DNA from: JBGPOS01 sp041488155
GTDB taxonomy: Bacteria > Chloroflexota > Dehalococcoidia > Tepidiformales > Tepidiformaceae
Assembly: GCA_041488155.1 (NCBI GenBank)
Contig: JBGPOS010000069.1
Location: 1-19,347, forward strand
DNA: 19,347 bases
Direction of reading: 5' to 3'
A program made the position numbers and the translations under genes. Below are positions 9,209-15,551 of the stretch, piece after piece (position 1 is the stretch's first letter; each line of letters opens with the position of its first letter). Under the pieces are notes generated by a model, which made no database searches, was not told where the DNA came from, and worked only from the letters and a program-made list of their open reading frames with translations.

Positions 9209-10143
9209 ATGCCGACCTCGAACGACGACCTGCGTCTCACCCCTATAGTGCCTGCCCCTCGGCGAACTCTTGAATTCGACCTCGCCGATCTCAGCATTGG
9301 CCAGGCAGAGTACGAAGAGGGCCCGACCGGCTGCACCGTCTTTCTCTTCGACCATGGCTGGCCCGTGAGTGTCGACAAGCGCGGCGGGCTTGTGGGCACT
9401 GCCGGAGACTACGAGTGGATCCACGGCCTGTGTTTCGCAGGCGGGTCGCTCCTCGGCCTCGAAGCCGCCAGCGGAGTCGTCGCCGAGCTCTTCGCCCGCC
9501 ATGACCACTCCGTGAATCACATGCCGCTCGTGAATGGCGCAATCATCTGGGATTACGGGCGCCGTCAAAACACGGTCTATCCCGATCGTGAACTCGGCCG
9601 AGCGGCGACAGTGGCGGCGAAGCCTGGAGTTGTGGCGCTGGGCCCATACGGCGCCGGGCGGTCGGCCTCTGTCGGAAAGATGAAATACGTCGCAGAACCG
9701 GGCGGGCAGGGAGCTGCGTTCCGCGAATTCACCGGGACGAAAATCCTGGTGGTCACTGTGCTCAATGCCGTCGGCGCGATCATCGAACGCGACGGCAAGG
9801 TGGTCCGGGGCAACCTCGATCCCGCAACGGGGACTCGCCAGCGAAGCATCGACCTTCTCGCCCCCGGCCACAGTTCGCCCGAACGGCCGCCTGCCCCTAC
9901 CGAGAACACAACGCTCACGCTCGTCGCTACCGACGCGAAGCTGAGTAGCCGCGAACTCGCCCAGTTCGGCCGCCAGGTGCACACCTCGATGGCTCGGGCG
10001 ATCGACCCCTTCCACACTTCGACCGACGGAGACAGGTCTACGTGGCGACCAACAACCAGGTGCAGGCCAATGCGACTCCCGACGTGCTCGCCATGGTCGC
10101 GGCCGAAGTCGCATGGGACGCCGTGCTGTCCATCGTTGAATGA
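9209..10143 (+). pseudogene. P1/NylC-type N-terminal-nucleophile hydrolase, broken by a -1 frameshift near the 3' end
   Basis: The protein belongs to the DmpA/P1 peptidase and NylC amidase superfamily, which mature by cutting before a Thr or Ser that becomes the nucleophile. ENTTLTLVATD gives the expected cut between N233 and T234. From my memory of NylC (T267, N219, K189, D306, D308), equivalents stand at T234, N186, K157, D273 and D275. Other family blocks are GPYGAGRSASVGK and FLFDHGWPVSVD. After HTSTDGD (about 10031) the frame goes wrong. Reading on in the next frame gives VYVATNNQVQANATPDVLAMVAAE-type sequence and a stop at 10143, the normal family end. Restoring one G in the run at 10035-10036 gives 311 residues. 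The plus strand is G-rich here, unlike its neighbours. Unrepaired, the frame runs 200 codons into unrelated antisense sequence. Confidence 0.85.
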
Positions 10144-10180
10144 TCAGCCGGCGAACCGCCGTCGCGCACAACACCTTCTT

Positions 10181-10220
10181 CCCTCGCCCGTCGCAGCAGA
10201 AGAGCGGCCGCGGGTGAGGG
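10181..10220 (+). repeat. Degenerate copy of the GC-rich palindromic repeat
   Basis: CCCTCGCCCGTCGC at the left and CGGGTGAGGG at the right can pair with one mismatch. Aligned without gaps over its first 30 bases it matches the copy at 12091-12131 except at about seven positions. It lies in the 103-bp gap between the NylC-like gene and the transketolase C-terminal subunit. Confidence 0.5.
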
Positions 10221-10246
10221 CGCCGGCAGCTCGCCGTGGGTCGACG

Positions 10247-11200
10247 TCAGCGCTTCCGGGCGATGGTGTCCCGTGCAGCTTGCGCCACCCGAGCCGGCGT
10301 CAGCTCGAAGTAGCCAAGCAGCTCGTCCCACTTCCCGCTCGTCCCGTACCGGTCGACACCCACGAACCCCATCGGCGCCGGGATCGTCTCCGCCAGCACT
10401 CGCGCCACCGCGCTCCCGAGCCCGCCCCGCGTCTGGTGTTCTTCCGCTGTCACGATTGCGCCCGTGTCACGCGCCGCCGCCACCACCGCCTCGCGGTCGA
10501 TGGGCTTGATCGTCGCCATGTTCAGCACCCTCGCCGAGATCCCTTCCGTCCCCAGCAGCTCGGCCGCCTGCACGGCCACCCCCACCATGATCCCGCAGGC
10601 CACCAGCGTCACATTCGACCCGTCGCGCAGCATGTGAGCCTTCCCCAGCCCGAACCGGTAGTCGCCGCCGTAGATGGCTGGCACCTTCGGCCGCCCCATC
10701 CGCACGTAGGCCGGCCGCATCGTGTGTCCGACCGCTAGCAGCGCCTGCTTCGCTTCCTGGAAGTCCGCAGGTACCACCACGTCGAACGGGATCAGTGAGG
10801 TCGCCAGCGCCAGGTCCTCGATTGCCTGGGCGCTCATCCCGTCCTCGCCCACCGTCACCCCCCCGTGACTCGCCACGCACTTCACGTTCAGGCCGCCCTT
10901 CGGCTGCGCGACCGACGTCCGCAACTGGTCGAAGCACCGGCCCGGCAGGAACGATGCGAAACTCGCGATGAACGCCGTCTTCCCCGCCGCCGCTAGCCCC
11001 GCGGCTATCCCGACCATGTTCGCCTCAGCCACTCCCACCGTCATCCAGCGGTCCGGGTATTTGTCACCGAACAAGTACCCCATCGTCGAAGCCGAAAGGT
11101 CTGCGTCGATCGCCACTACGTCAACGCCCTGCTCCACCAGTTCGATTAACGCCACCGGGTACGCCTCGCGCGTCGCGGCCGGCGGCGCCAGTGAGCTCAC
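10247..11200 (-). CDS. Transketolase, C-terminal subunit
   Basis: This is the pyrimidine-binding and C-terminal part of a two-polypeptide transketolase, which moves two-carbon ketol units between sugar phosphates with thiamine diphosphate in the pentose phosphate pathway. VGVAEANMVGIAAGLA holds the Glu (about residue 59) that activates the cofactor. FLPGRCFDQLRTSVA, THGG-like ASHGGVTVGEDG and NMATIKPIDREAV are typical of the family. Its 317 residues start at GTG 11200. That codon shares a GTGA overlap with the stop of the N-terminal subunit and has a GAGGGGGG ribosome binding site, so the split is genuine and coupled, not a frameshift. The open frame extends further upstream to 11326 only as overlap. 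Substrate could differ from the classical sugars. Confidence 0.9.
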   Translation of the reverse strand: MSSLAPPAATREAYPVALIELVEQGVDVVAIDADLSASTMGYLFGDKYPDRWMTVGVAEANMVGIAAGLAAAGKTAFIASFASFLPGRCFDQLRTSVAQPKGGLNVKCVASHGGVTVGEDGMSAQAIEDLALATSLIPFDVVVPADFQEAKQALLAVGHTMRPAYVRMGRPKVPAIYGGDYRFGLGKAHMLRDGSNVTLVACGIMVGVAVQAAELLGTEGISARVLNMATIKPIDREAVVAAARDTGAIVTAEEHQTRGGLGSAVARVLAETIPAPMGFVGVDRYGTSGKWDELLGYFELTPARVAQAARDTIARKR

Positions 11201-12036
11201 AGCCCCCCCTCGATTTCCGCCAGCGCCTGTTCCAGCTGCTCCGCCGTCGGCGCCTTCCCGTGGAACCCGGGATTGTTCTCCATAAAGCTCACGCCCTTCC
11301 CCTTCACCGTGTGCGCCACGATGCACCGGGGCTGCTCGTGTGGCCGCTCCGCCTCGCTCAGCGCCTCGTCCACCGCCGTCATGTCATGGCCGTCGCACTC
11401 GATCACATGCCAGCCAAACCCCCGCCACATCTCCACCGGGTGCGTTTTCATGATCCGATCCGCGAATCCGTCGTTCTGTATCCCGTTGCGGTCGACCATC
11501 GCGATGACCCGATCACCGAGCCCGAAGTGCGGCACCGCCATCGCGGCCTCCCACACCTGCCCCTCGTTCAGCTCCCCGTCGCCCAGCAGCACCCAGCAGC
11601 GGAAGTCGCGCCCGTCCATCCGGCCCGCCATCGCCTGCCCAATTGCGAACGACAGCCCTTGTCCCAATGACCCGCCCGACATCTCGACTCCTGGCGCCGA
11701 CCCCATCGACGGGTGACCCTGGAGCGGGCTTCCGAGCTTGCGAAAGCCTTCCAGCACCTCGGACGCGAAATACCCTCGCCGCGCCAGCACGCTGTAGTAG
11801 AACGGAGTGGCATGTCCCTTGGAGAGGATGAAACGGTCGCGGTCCGGCCACCACGGGTTCGCCGGGTCGCAGCGCAGGTGGTTCCAGAAAAGCGCAACCC
11901 CGAGCTCAACCGCCGAAAGCGACCCCCCCGGGTGCCCGCTCTGCGCGTTGAAAACCATCCGCACGATGTCCGCACGGACGCTTTTCGCGACCTCCTGCAA
12001 CTCGCCGATCGAAGTAGAAGCCACCGCCGTCCCCAT
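11197..12036 (-). CDS. Transketolase, N-terminal subunit
   Basis: This is the thiamine diphosphate pyrophosphate-binding half of the split transketolase. Seen in order: SGHPGGSLS (33-41), LSKGHATPFYY (71-81), GSLGQGLSFAIG (122-133) and the metal/diphosphate motif GDGELNEGQ..(152-160) with VDRNGIQNDG further on. At 279 residues it has the usual length for this subunit in archaea and several bacterial phyla. Its start is ATG at 12036. AGGGCG is nearby, but the best promoter puts the transcript start just at the ATG. The downstream subunit overlaps by four bases, so the complex is probably made in equal amounts. Confidence 0.92.
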   Translation of the reverse strand: MGTAVASTSIGELQEVAKSVRADIVRMVFNAQSGHPGGSLSAVELGVALFWNHLRCDPANPWWPDRDRFILSKGHATPFYYSVLARRGYFASEVLEGFRKLGSPLQGHPSMGSAPGVEMSGGSLGQGLSFAIGQAMAGRMDGRDFRCWVLLGDGELNEGQVWEAAMAVPHFGLGDRVIAMVDRNGIQNDGFADRIMKTHPVEMWRGFGWHVIECDGHDMTAVDEALSEAERPHEQPRCIVAHTVKGKGVSFMENNPGFHGKAPTAEQLEQALAEIEGGL

Positions 12037-12045
12037 GTCGCCCTA

Positions 12046-12073
12046 AGTCTACAGACCCACCCTGCCCGGGCAA
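12046..12073 (-). promoter_or_regulatory. Candidate promoter of the transketolase operon
   Basis: On the minus strand TTGCCC (12068-12073), a 16-base spacer and TAGACT (12046-12051) precede the ATG by nine bases. Transcription would start about three bases before the start codon. Confidence 0.45.
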
Positions 12074-12090
12074 CCTCGCGCGGAACCTTC

Positions 12091-12131
12091 CCCCTCTCCC
12101 GTCGCCACGGGAGAGGGGCCGGGGGGTGAGG
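12091..12131 (+). repeat. GC-rich palindromic (REP-like) repeat, copy with 12-bp stem
   Basis: CCCCTCTCCCGT and its exact complement ACGGGAGAGGGG flank the four-base loop CGCC. A G-rich tail ending GGTGAGG follows. The same hairpin and tail occur at 17733-17770 and, degenerate, at 10181-10220. Similar CCCTCTCCC..GGGAGAGGG elements are common between genes in many GC-rich genomes. It stands upstream of the transketolase promoter and the CCCH protein. Confidence 0.8.
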
Positions 12132-12192
12132 CCCCACGCTCGGTGCCAATCCACACTTCCATCTCGTGCTCCCCCGGCGGCACCCTCGTCCC

Positions 12193-12870
12193 ATGCCCTC
12201 GATCACTCCTCCCGACGCAAACGCAGGACTCGCCCCGGCTCCCCCACCTGCCGAGCCTTCCAAGCGTTCAACGCACGCTTTTTCTTCTCAGCCAACCCAG
12301 GAACCCGACGCTCCAACGCCCCGATACCGCCCCTGCTCCGACCTCACGGACCGCGGCCTCCCCTGCCGCTTCCCCGCCCGCACGTCCTCCGATCGCTGCG
12401 TCAACCATGACCCCGGCTATGCCGCCACCCGCCGCGCCAACGCCGTAGCTGGCGGCCTCGCCTCCGGCCAGGCCCGCAAACCCATCCCCCTCAGCGAAGT
12501 CCACCTCGACTTCCTCGACCGAGCTGGTATTCAGGCCGCCCTCGAAGCGGTCGTCCGCCTCGAGATGGTCGGCCGCATCTCACCCGCGCGCTCCCGCAAC
12601 ATCCTTCGCGCCCTCAGCATTGCGCAGCGCAACTTTGATCGCGACGCGGCCCGGCCCGCCGGCTCCGACCGTCGCGACCGCCAGGAGTCCGTTCGCTACT
12701 ACCGCGCCCGCCGCGACATCTCCCGCAACCTCGCCGCCGTCACGGAAGAAGCCGCCCTCCGCGACACCCCTCAACCCACGTCCCTGCCAGGCTCCACCCG
12801 ACCACGCGTCACAGAACGCCTCTGGAACCGAATCGATAAGCTCCTCCAGGAACCCCACGTTGACCAATAA
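12193..12870 (+). CDS. Hypothetical protein with an N-terminal CCCH motif
   Basis: I do not recognise a named family. The first 40 or so residues are Pro/Ser/Ala-rich and probably disordered. Then come C48, C58, C69 and H72 in the contexts RPCSDL, LPCRFPA and DRCVNHDP, a possible zinc site. The following RRANAVAGGLASG and a helical stretch (LDRAGIQAALEAVVRLEMVGRIS..ILRALSIA) resemble many short uncharacterised bacterial proteins with a GxPCrxpa..sxxCxxHdP head. The C-terminal 90 residues are Arg-rich and charged, with no membrane segment or signal peptide. The start is uncertain: ATG 12193 (225 residues) or GTG 12166, neither with a good ribosome binding site. C-ending codon use matches real plus-strand neighbours. 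Confidence 0.6.
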   Translation: MPSITPPDANAGLAPAPPPAEPSKRSTHAFSSQPTQEPDAPTPRYRPCSDLTDRGLPCRFPARTSSDRCVNHDPGYAATRRANAVAGGLASGQARKPIPLSEVHLDFLDRAGIQAALEAVVRLEMVGRISPARSRNILRALSIAQRNFDRDAARPAGSDRRDRQESVRYYRARRDISRNLAAVTEEAALRDTPQPTSLPGSTRPRVTERLWNRIDKLLQEPHVDQ

Positions 12871-12931
12871 CTGGTACGGCTCGAAAGGTCCGCCAACCCC
12901 TCTGCCCCATTAGGCAGGCAGGATCCCAACC

Positions 12932-12971
12932 CCGACACCCCAATACGCCGACACTCCGACACTCCGACACC
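12932..12971 (+). repeat. Short tandem repeat, 8-bp unit CCGACACT
   Basis: Three adjacent units stand at 12948-12971 (the last ends in C), and a further CCGACAC lies at 12932. They are in the 104-bp gap between the convergent CCCH protein and cimA genes, four bases from the cimA stop codon. They are probably simple-sequence slippage in a non-coding spacer. Confidence 0.7.
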
Positions 12972-12974
12972 CCG

Positions 12975-14570
12975 TTACTCCTGGCTCTCCCCAGTCAACG
13001 CGTACTCCAGCGCGTCCGCCAGCGCCAGCCAGCTCGCCTCGATGATGTCTGTCGACGACCCCACCGTCGTCCAGTACCGGTTCCCATCCGTGCTTTCTAT
13101 CAGCACCCGCACCTTCGCCCCGGTGGCAGCCTTGCTGTCTAGGATCCGCACCTTGTAGTCCACTAGCTTCACGTCCGCCAGGCGTGGATAGAACTCCACC
13201 AGCGCTTTGCGCGCGGCGGTGTCCAGCGCATTCACCGGCCCGTTCCCTTCCGAAGCCGTGTGCTTCAGCTCCCCATCGACCCTTACCTTCACCATCGCCT
13301 CCGCCAACATCTCGTTCAGCTGCTCGCGGTCGTGGCTCTGCCGCCGTCGCTCCACAATGACGAAGTCCTCCAGCTCGAACGGCGCCTGGTAGCCCGGCAG
13401 CGTCCGCCGCACCAGCAGTTCGAAACTCGCGTCGGCCCCCTCGTACTGGTATCCTTGGCTCTCCTTCTCCTTCACCGTCGCCAGCAGCTTCTTCACCTCG
13501 TCCTGGCTCAGCGGGAAGTCAATCCCCCGCTCCTGCAGCTTCATCAACAGGTTCCGCTGCCCCGAAAGCTCGCTCACCAGCACCCTGCTCGTGTTCCCCA
13601 CCACGCCCGGCTCGACGTGCTGGTAGGCGTTCTCATCCTTCATGATCCCCGCGACGTGGTAACCCGCCTTGTGCGCGAAGGCGCTCGCCCCCACGTACGG
13701 CGCCTGCGGGTTCGGGGCCATGTTCGCCAGTTCGCTGACGTAGTTCGCCACCTCGGTTAGCCGGGCCAGCTGCTCCGCTTCGACAACGTCGATCCCCATC
13801 TTCAGCTTGAGGTCCGCCACTATCGTCAGGATGTCCGCGTTCCCGCAGCGCTCGCCGTAGCCGTTCACGCAGCCCTGCACTTGCCAGACCCCCGCTTCGA
13901 CCGCTGCCAGCGAATTCGCCACTGCCAGCCCCGCGTCGTTGTGACAGTGGATCCCAAGGCGCGTGTCGTGCATCCGGTGCTGGATCGCGTCGATCGCCCG
14001 GAGCATCGCGAAGGTCGTCATCCCCCCGTTGGTGTCGCACAGGACGAGCGCGTCCGCCCCCGCTCGCGCCGCCGTCGCCAGACACTGCAGCGAGTAGTCC
14101 GGGTCGTCACGGTAGCCGTCAAAGAAGTGCTCAGCGTCAAAGAAGACGGTCTTGCCAAGCTTCTTGAAGTAGCCGACGGTGTCCGCGATCATCGCCAGGT
14201 TCTCCTCGGCGCTGGTCTCGAGGATCTCCCTCACCTGGTACATGCTCGCCTTGCCCACGAGCGTGATCCCGGGCGTCTCGGCTGCCACGAGGCTCTGGAT
14301 GTTGGCGTCCGTTTCGCAGCGGGCGTTGGGCTTCCGCGTCCCGCCAAAGGCGCTCACCTTCGCGTTCCGTAGATTCACCTCTCTCAGCCGCCGGAAGTAC
14401 TCGGCGTCTTTGGGGTTCGAGCCGGGGAACCCCCCCTCGATCCATTCGATGCCGAGCTCGTCGAGCTTGCGCGTGATTCGCACCTTGTCTTCGACGGACA
14501 GCGAGATGCCCTCCATCTGGCTCCCGTCGCGGAGGGTCGTGTCGTACAGCTGGACGCGGTCGGTAGGCAT
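12975..14570 (-). CDS. cimA: (R)-citramalate synthase
   Basis: CimA condenses pyruvate with acetyl-CoA to (R)-citramalate, the first step of the threonine-independent route to isoleucine. It is a DRE-TIM metallolyase. YDTTLRDGSQMEG (9-21) has the catalytic Arg and metal Asp, and GIHCHNDAGLAVANS (207-220) has the HxH metal pair H208/H210. GCVNGYGERCGNAD closes the active site. FDAEHFFDGYRDDP (about 144-157) and the SQMEGIS start are typical of the CimA branch, distinct from LeuA. The C-terminal 130 residues form a LeuA-type dimer/regulatory domain, where end-product inhibition by isoleucine is expected. The length of 531 fits. GAGGA precedes the ATG at 14570. The gene is downstream of the PIN/RHH pair on the same strand with a 154-bp gap, so a separate promoter is likely. 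Confidence 0.93.
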   Translation of the reverse strand: MPTDRVQLYDTTLRDGSQMEGISLSVEDKVRITRKLDELGIEWIEGGFPGSNPKDAEYFRRLREVNLRNAKVSAFGGTRKPNARCETDANIQSLVAAETPGITLVGKASMYQVREILETSAEENLAMIADTVGYFKKLGKTVFFDAEHFFDGYRDDPDYSLQCLATAARAGADALVLCDTNGGMTTFAMLRAIDAIQHRMHDTRLGIHCHNDAGLAVANSLAAVEAGVWQVQGCVNGYGERCGNADILTIVADLKLKMGIDVVEAEQLARLTEVANYVSELANMAPNPQAPYVGASAFAHKAGYHVAGIMKDENAYQHVEPGVVGNTSRVLVSELSGQRNLLMKLQERGIDFPLSQDEVKKLLATVKEKESQGYQYEGADASFELLVRRTLPGYQAPFELEDFVIVERRRQSHDREQLNEMLAEAMVKVRVDGELKHTASEGNGPVNALDTAARKALVEFYPRLADVKLVDYKVRILDSKAATGAKVRVLIESTDGNRYWTTVGSSTDIIEASWLALADALEYALTGESQE

Positions 14571-14635
14571 GCGCTTCCTCGCAGGGTACTGGTCGTGGGA
14601 AAGAGAGGACAGAAGGAGGAGGCGCTAAATGGCAG

Positions 14636-14656
14636 CCCCGCGGGACTGCCGCGGGG
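14636..14656. other. Perfect 8-bp hairpin upstream of cimA
   Basis: CCCCGCGG and CCGCGGGG flank a GACTG loop, and an overlapping alternative stem GGCAG/CTGCC shares the same bases. It lies 66 bases before the cimA start, after the PIN gene stop. No T-run follows on the minus strand, so it is a poor classical terminator. A mutually exclusive pairing could act as an attenuator, which is inference. Confidence 0.4.
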
Positions 14657-14724
14657 GAGGTATCACCGTCAGGCGGGCATCGGCCTTCGCCATTCGGTCA
14701 TGGTACCACGTACGCATGGCGCCG

Positions 14725-15156
14725 CTACGCCCGCTGGTCGTCGAAGGGGAGAAGCGTGAAGGCGCCTCCCTGCATCGGCACGATGGCCCGAAAGTGGCGC
14801 TGGTCGAAGGTGACGATCCTGGTGGTGTCGAATCGACGAGCAATCGCCACAAGCGACAGGTCCGCAAGGCCAAGATGAAGGTCGGAATAGCGCCGGTCGA
14901 AGTCAATGATCGCCTCGTAGTCACCCGCATCCAGGCATTCGACCTGGTACACCCCGGACGCCAGGTCTTGCAGGAACAGACGGTTGGCGCCGGCGCCAAA
15001 TCGGCGGCAGAGAAGGTAGTCGGCTTCCGCCGTCACGGGGGCCGGCAACAACAAGACCTCCCCTGCGGCGCGGAGCAGTGCCCTTACCGTGGAGTACAGC
15101 GGGTCTCGGCGGTCCGCGAGCGTGATGAGGGGACCAGTGTCGACGAGAATCGTCAC
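14725..15156 (-). CDS. PIN-domain ribonuclease, VapC-like toxin
   Basis: PIN proteins of this kind are magnesium-dependent ribonucleases that cut tRNA, rRNA or mRNA when freed from their antitoxin. The 143 residues carry the acidic set D6 (ILVDTGPL), E44 (PVTAEADYL), D99 (GLADLSLVAIA) and D118 (VTFDQRHF), all in place, so the domain looks active. Its ATG overlaps the antitoxin stop by four bases (ATGA), the usual coupled layout. The plus strand is slightly G-rich here, unlike most of the window, which may point to later acquisition. The RNA target cannot be read from the sequence. Confidence 0.88.
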   Translation of the reverse strand: MTILVDTGPLITLADRRDPLYSTVRALLRAAGEVLLLPAPVTAEADYLLCRRFGAGANRLFLQDLASGVYQVECLDAGDYEAIIDFDRRYSDLHLGLADLSLVAIARRFDTTRIVTFDQRHFRAIVPMQGGAFTLLPFDDQRA

Positions 15157-15389
15157 TCCCCGAAACCGTCCAGCAGGCGCTCTATCTCTTCTTCCGTGTA
15201 CTCAGCGAACGACCGCCCATCGCCTTCGAATGCGCCTTCCAATGCGAACCGGCGCTCGGCCGGCACGGCACCGTCGTACATTGCAAGCGCTTCACGGAGG
15301 ACCTGGGCACGCGACATATGCCTGCGCTCGGCCAATCGCGCCAACCGTGCGCTGTCCGCGTCGCTGAGGTACACGCTCGTCTTCTTCAT
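15153..15389 (-). CDS. Ribbon-helix-helix (CopG-type) antitoxin
   Basis: The 78-residue protein begins MKKTSVYLSDADSARLARLA, a basic strand followed by two helices (HMSRAQVLREALAMYDG) as in ribbon-helix-helix DNA-binding domains. The acidic C-terminus (SFAEYTEEEIERLLDGFGE) would wrap the PIN toxin. The open frame runs up to 15422, but the ATG at 15389 matches the domain start. It is first in the pair and overlaps the toxin by four bases. Such antitoxins repress their own promoter, and a direct repeat just upstream is a fitting operator. There is no clear ribosome binding site, and the -10 spacing suggests a leaderless start. Confidence 0.88.
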   Translation of the reverse strand: MKKTSVYLSDADSARLARLAERRHMSRAQVLREALAMYDGAVPAERRFALEGAFEGDGRSFAEYTEEEIERLLDGFGE

Positions 15390-15391
15390 CG

Positions 15392-15424
15392 ATGTAGGGT
15401 ACAATGTAGGGCACGGGGCCACAA
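15392..15424 (-). promoter_or_regulatory. Candidate promoter and operator of the toxin-antitoxin pair
   Basis: Plus-strand bases 15392-15403 (ATGTAGGGTACA) and 15404-15415 (ATGTAGGGCACG) are a direct repeat matching at 10 of 12 positions. The first holds the palindrome TGTAgggTACA. On the minus strand TTGTGG (15419-15424), a 17-base spacer and TACCCT (15396-15401) stand six bases before the antitoxin ATG, so repressor bound at the repeats would cover the -10. RHH antitoxins usually bind such repeats. Confidence 0.45.
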
Positions 15425-15509
15425 GCCCTTCTCGTCCGGTCGCGGCCCCGACTGTCGCCTATACCTGCCGCCTGCGCGATAGACACGAGGCCGTATCTGG
15501 GGTCTCCCC

Positions 15510-15535
15510 AGTGATGATTGTATACAATCATCACT
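15510..15535. promoter_or_regulatory. 26-bp perfect palindrome, probable operator
   Basis: The half-site AGTGATGATTGTA is followed at once by its exact complement, with no spacer. The core ATTGTATACAAT resembles sites bound by dimeric GntR-family regulators. It ends 16 bases before the ATG of the DRE-TIM enzyme at 15552 and contains TACAAT (15523-15528), a good -10 match that also occurs on the other strand. A further inverted repeat CTGGGG-TCT-CCCCAG (15497-15511) abuts it. Its AT-rich centre stands out in a GC-rich region. Confidence 0.7.
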
Positions 15536-15551
15536 TCCCGGACGGCACGCC

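Noticed and set aside
10144..10738. C-terminal 200 residues of the uninterrupted NylC frame
   Set aside because: They are antisense to the transketolase C-terminal gene, Arg/Pro/His-rich, and without homology to the hydrolase family.
10247..12036. Transketolase in two frames could be another frameshift
   Set aside because: The second frame has its own GTG with a GAGGGGGG ribosome binding site and a GTGA stop/start overlap, and two-subunit transketolases are a known natural form.
12948..12971. Tandem 8-bp units as a CRISPR array
   Set aside because: Units are too short, have no spacers, and no cas gene is nearby.
14600..14724. T-box riboswitch upstream of cimA
   Set aside because: GTGGTACC and GGTGATACC stretches recall the T-box core, but the AGGGTGGnACCGCG sequence, specifier stem and terminator are not present.
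15510..15535. Palindrome as an insertion-sequence end or attachment site
   Set aside because: No transposase or integrase gene, no partner inverted repeat and no target duplication are seen. The position before a start codon fits an operator better.
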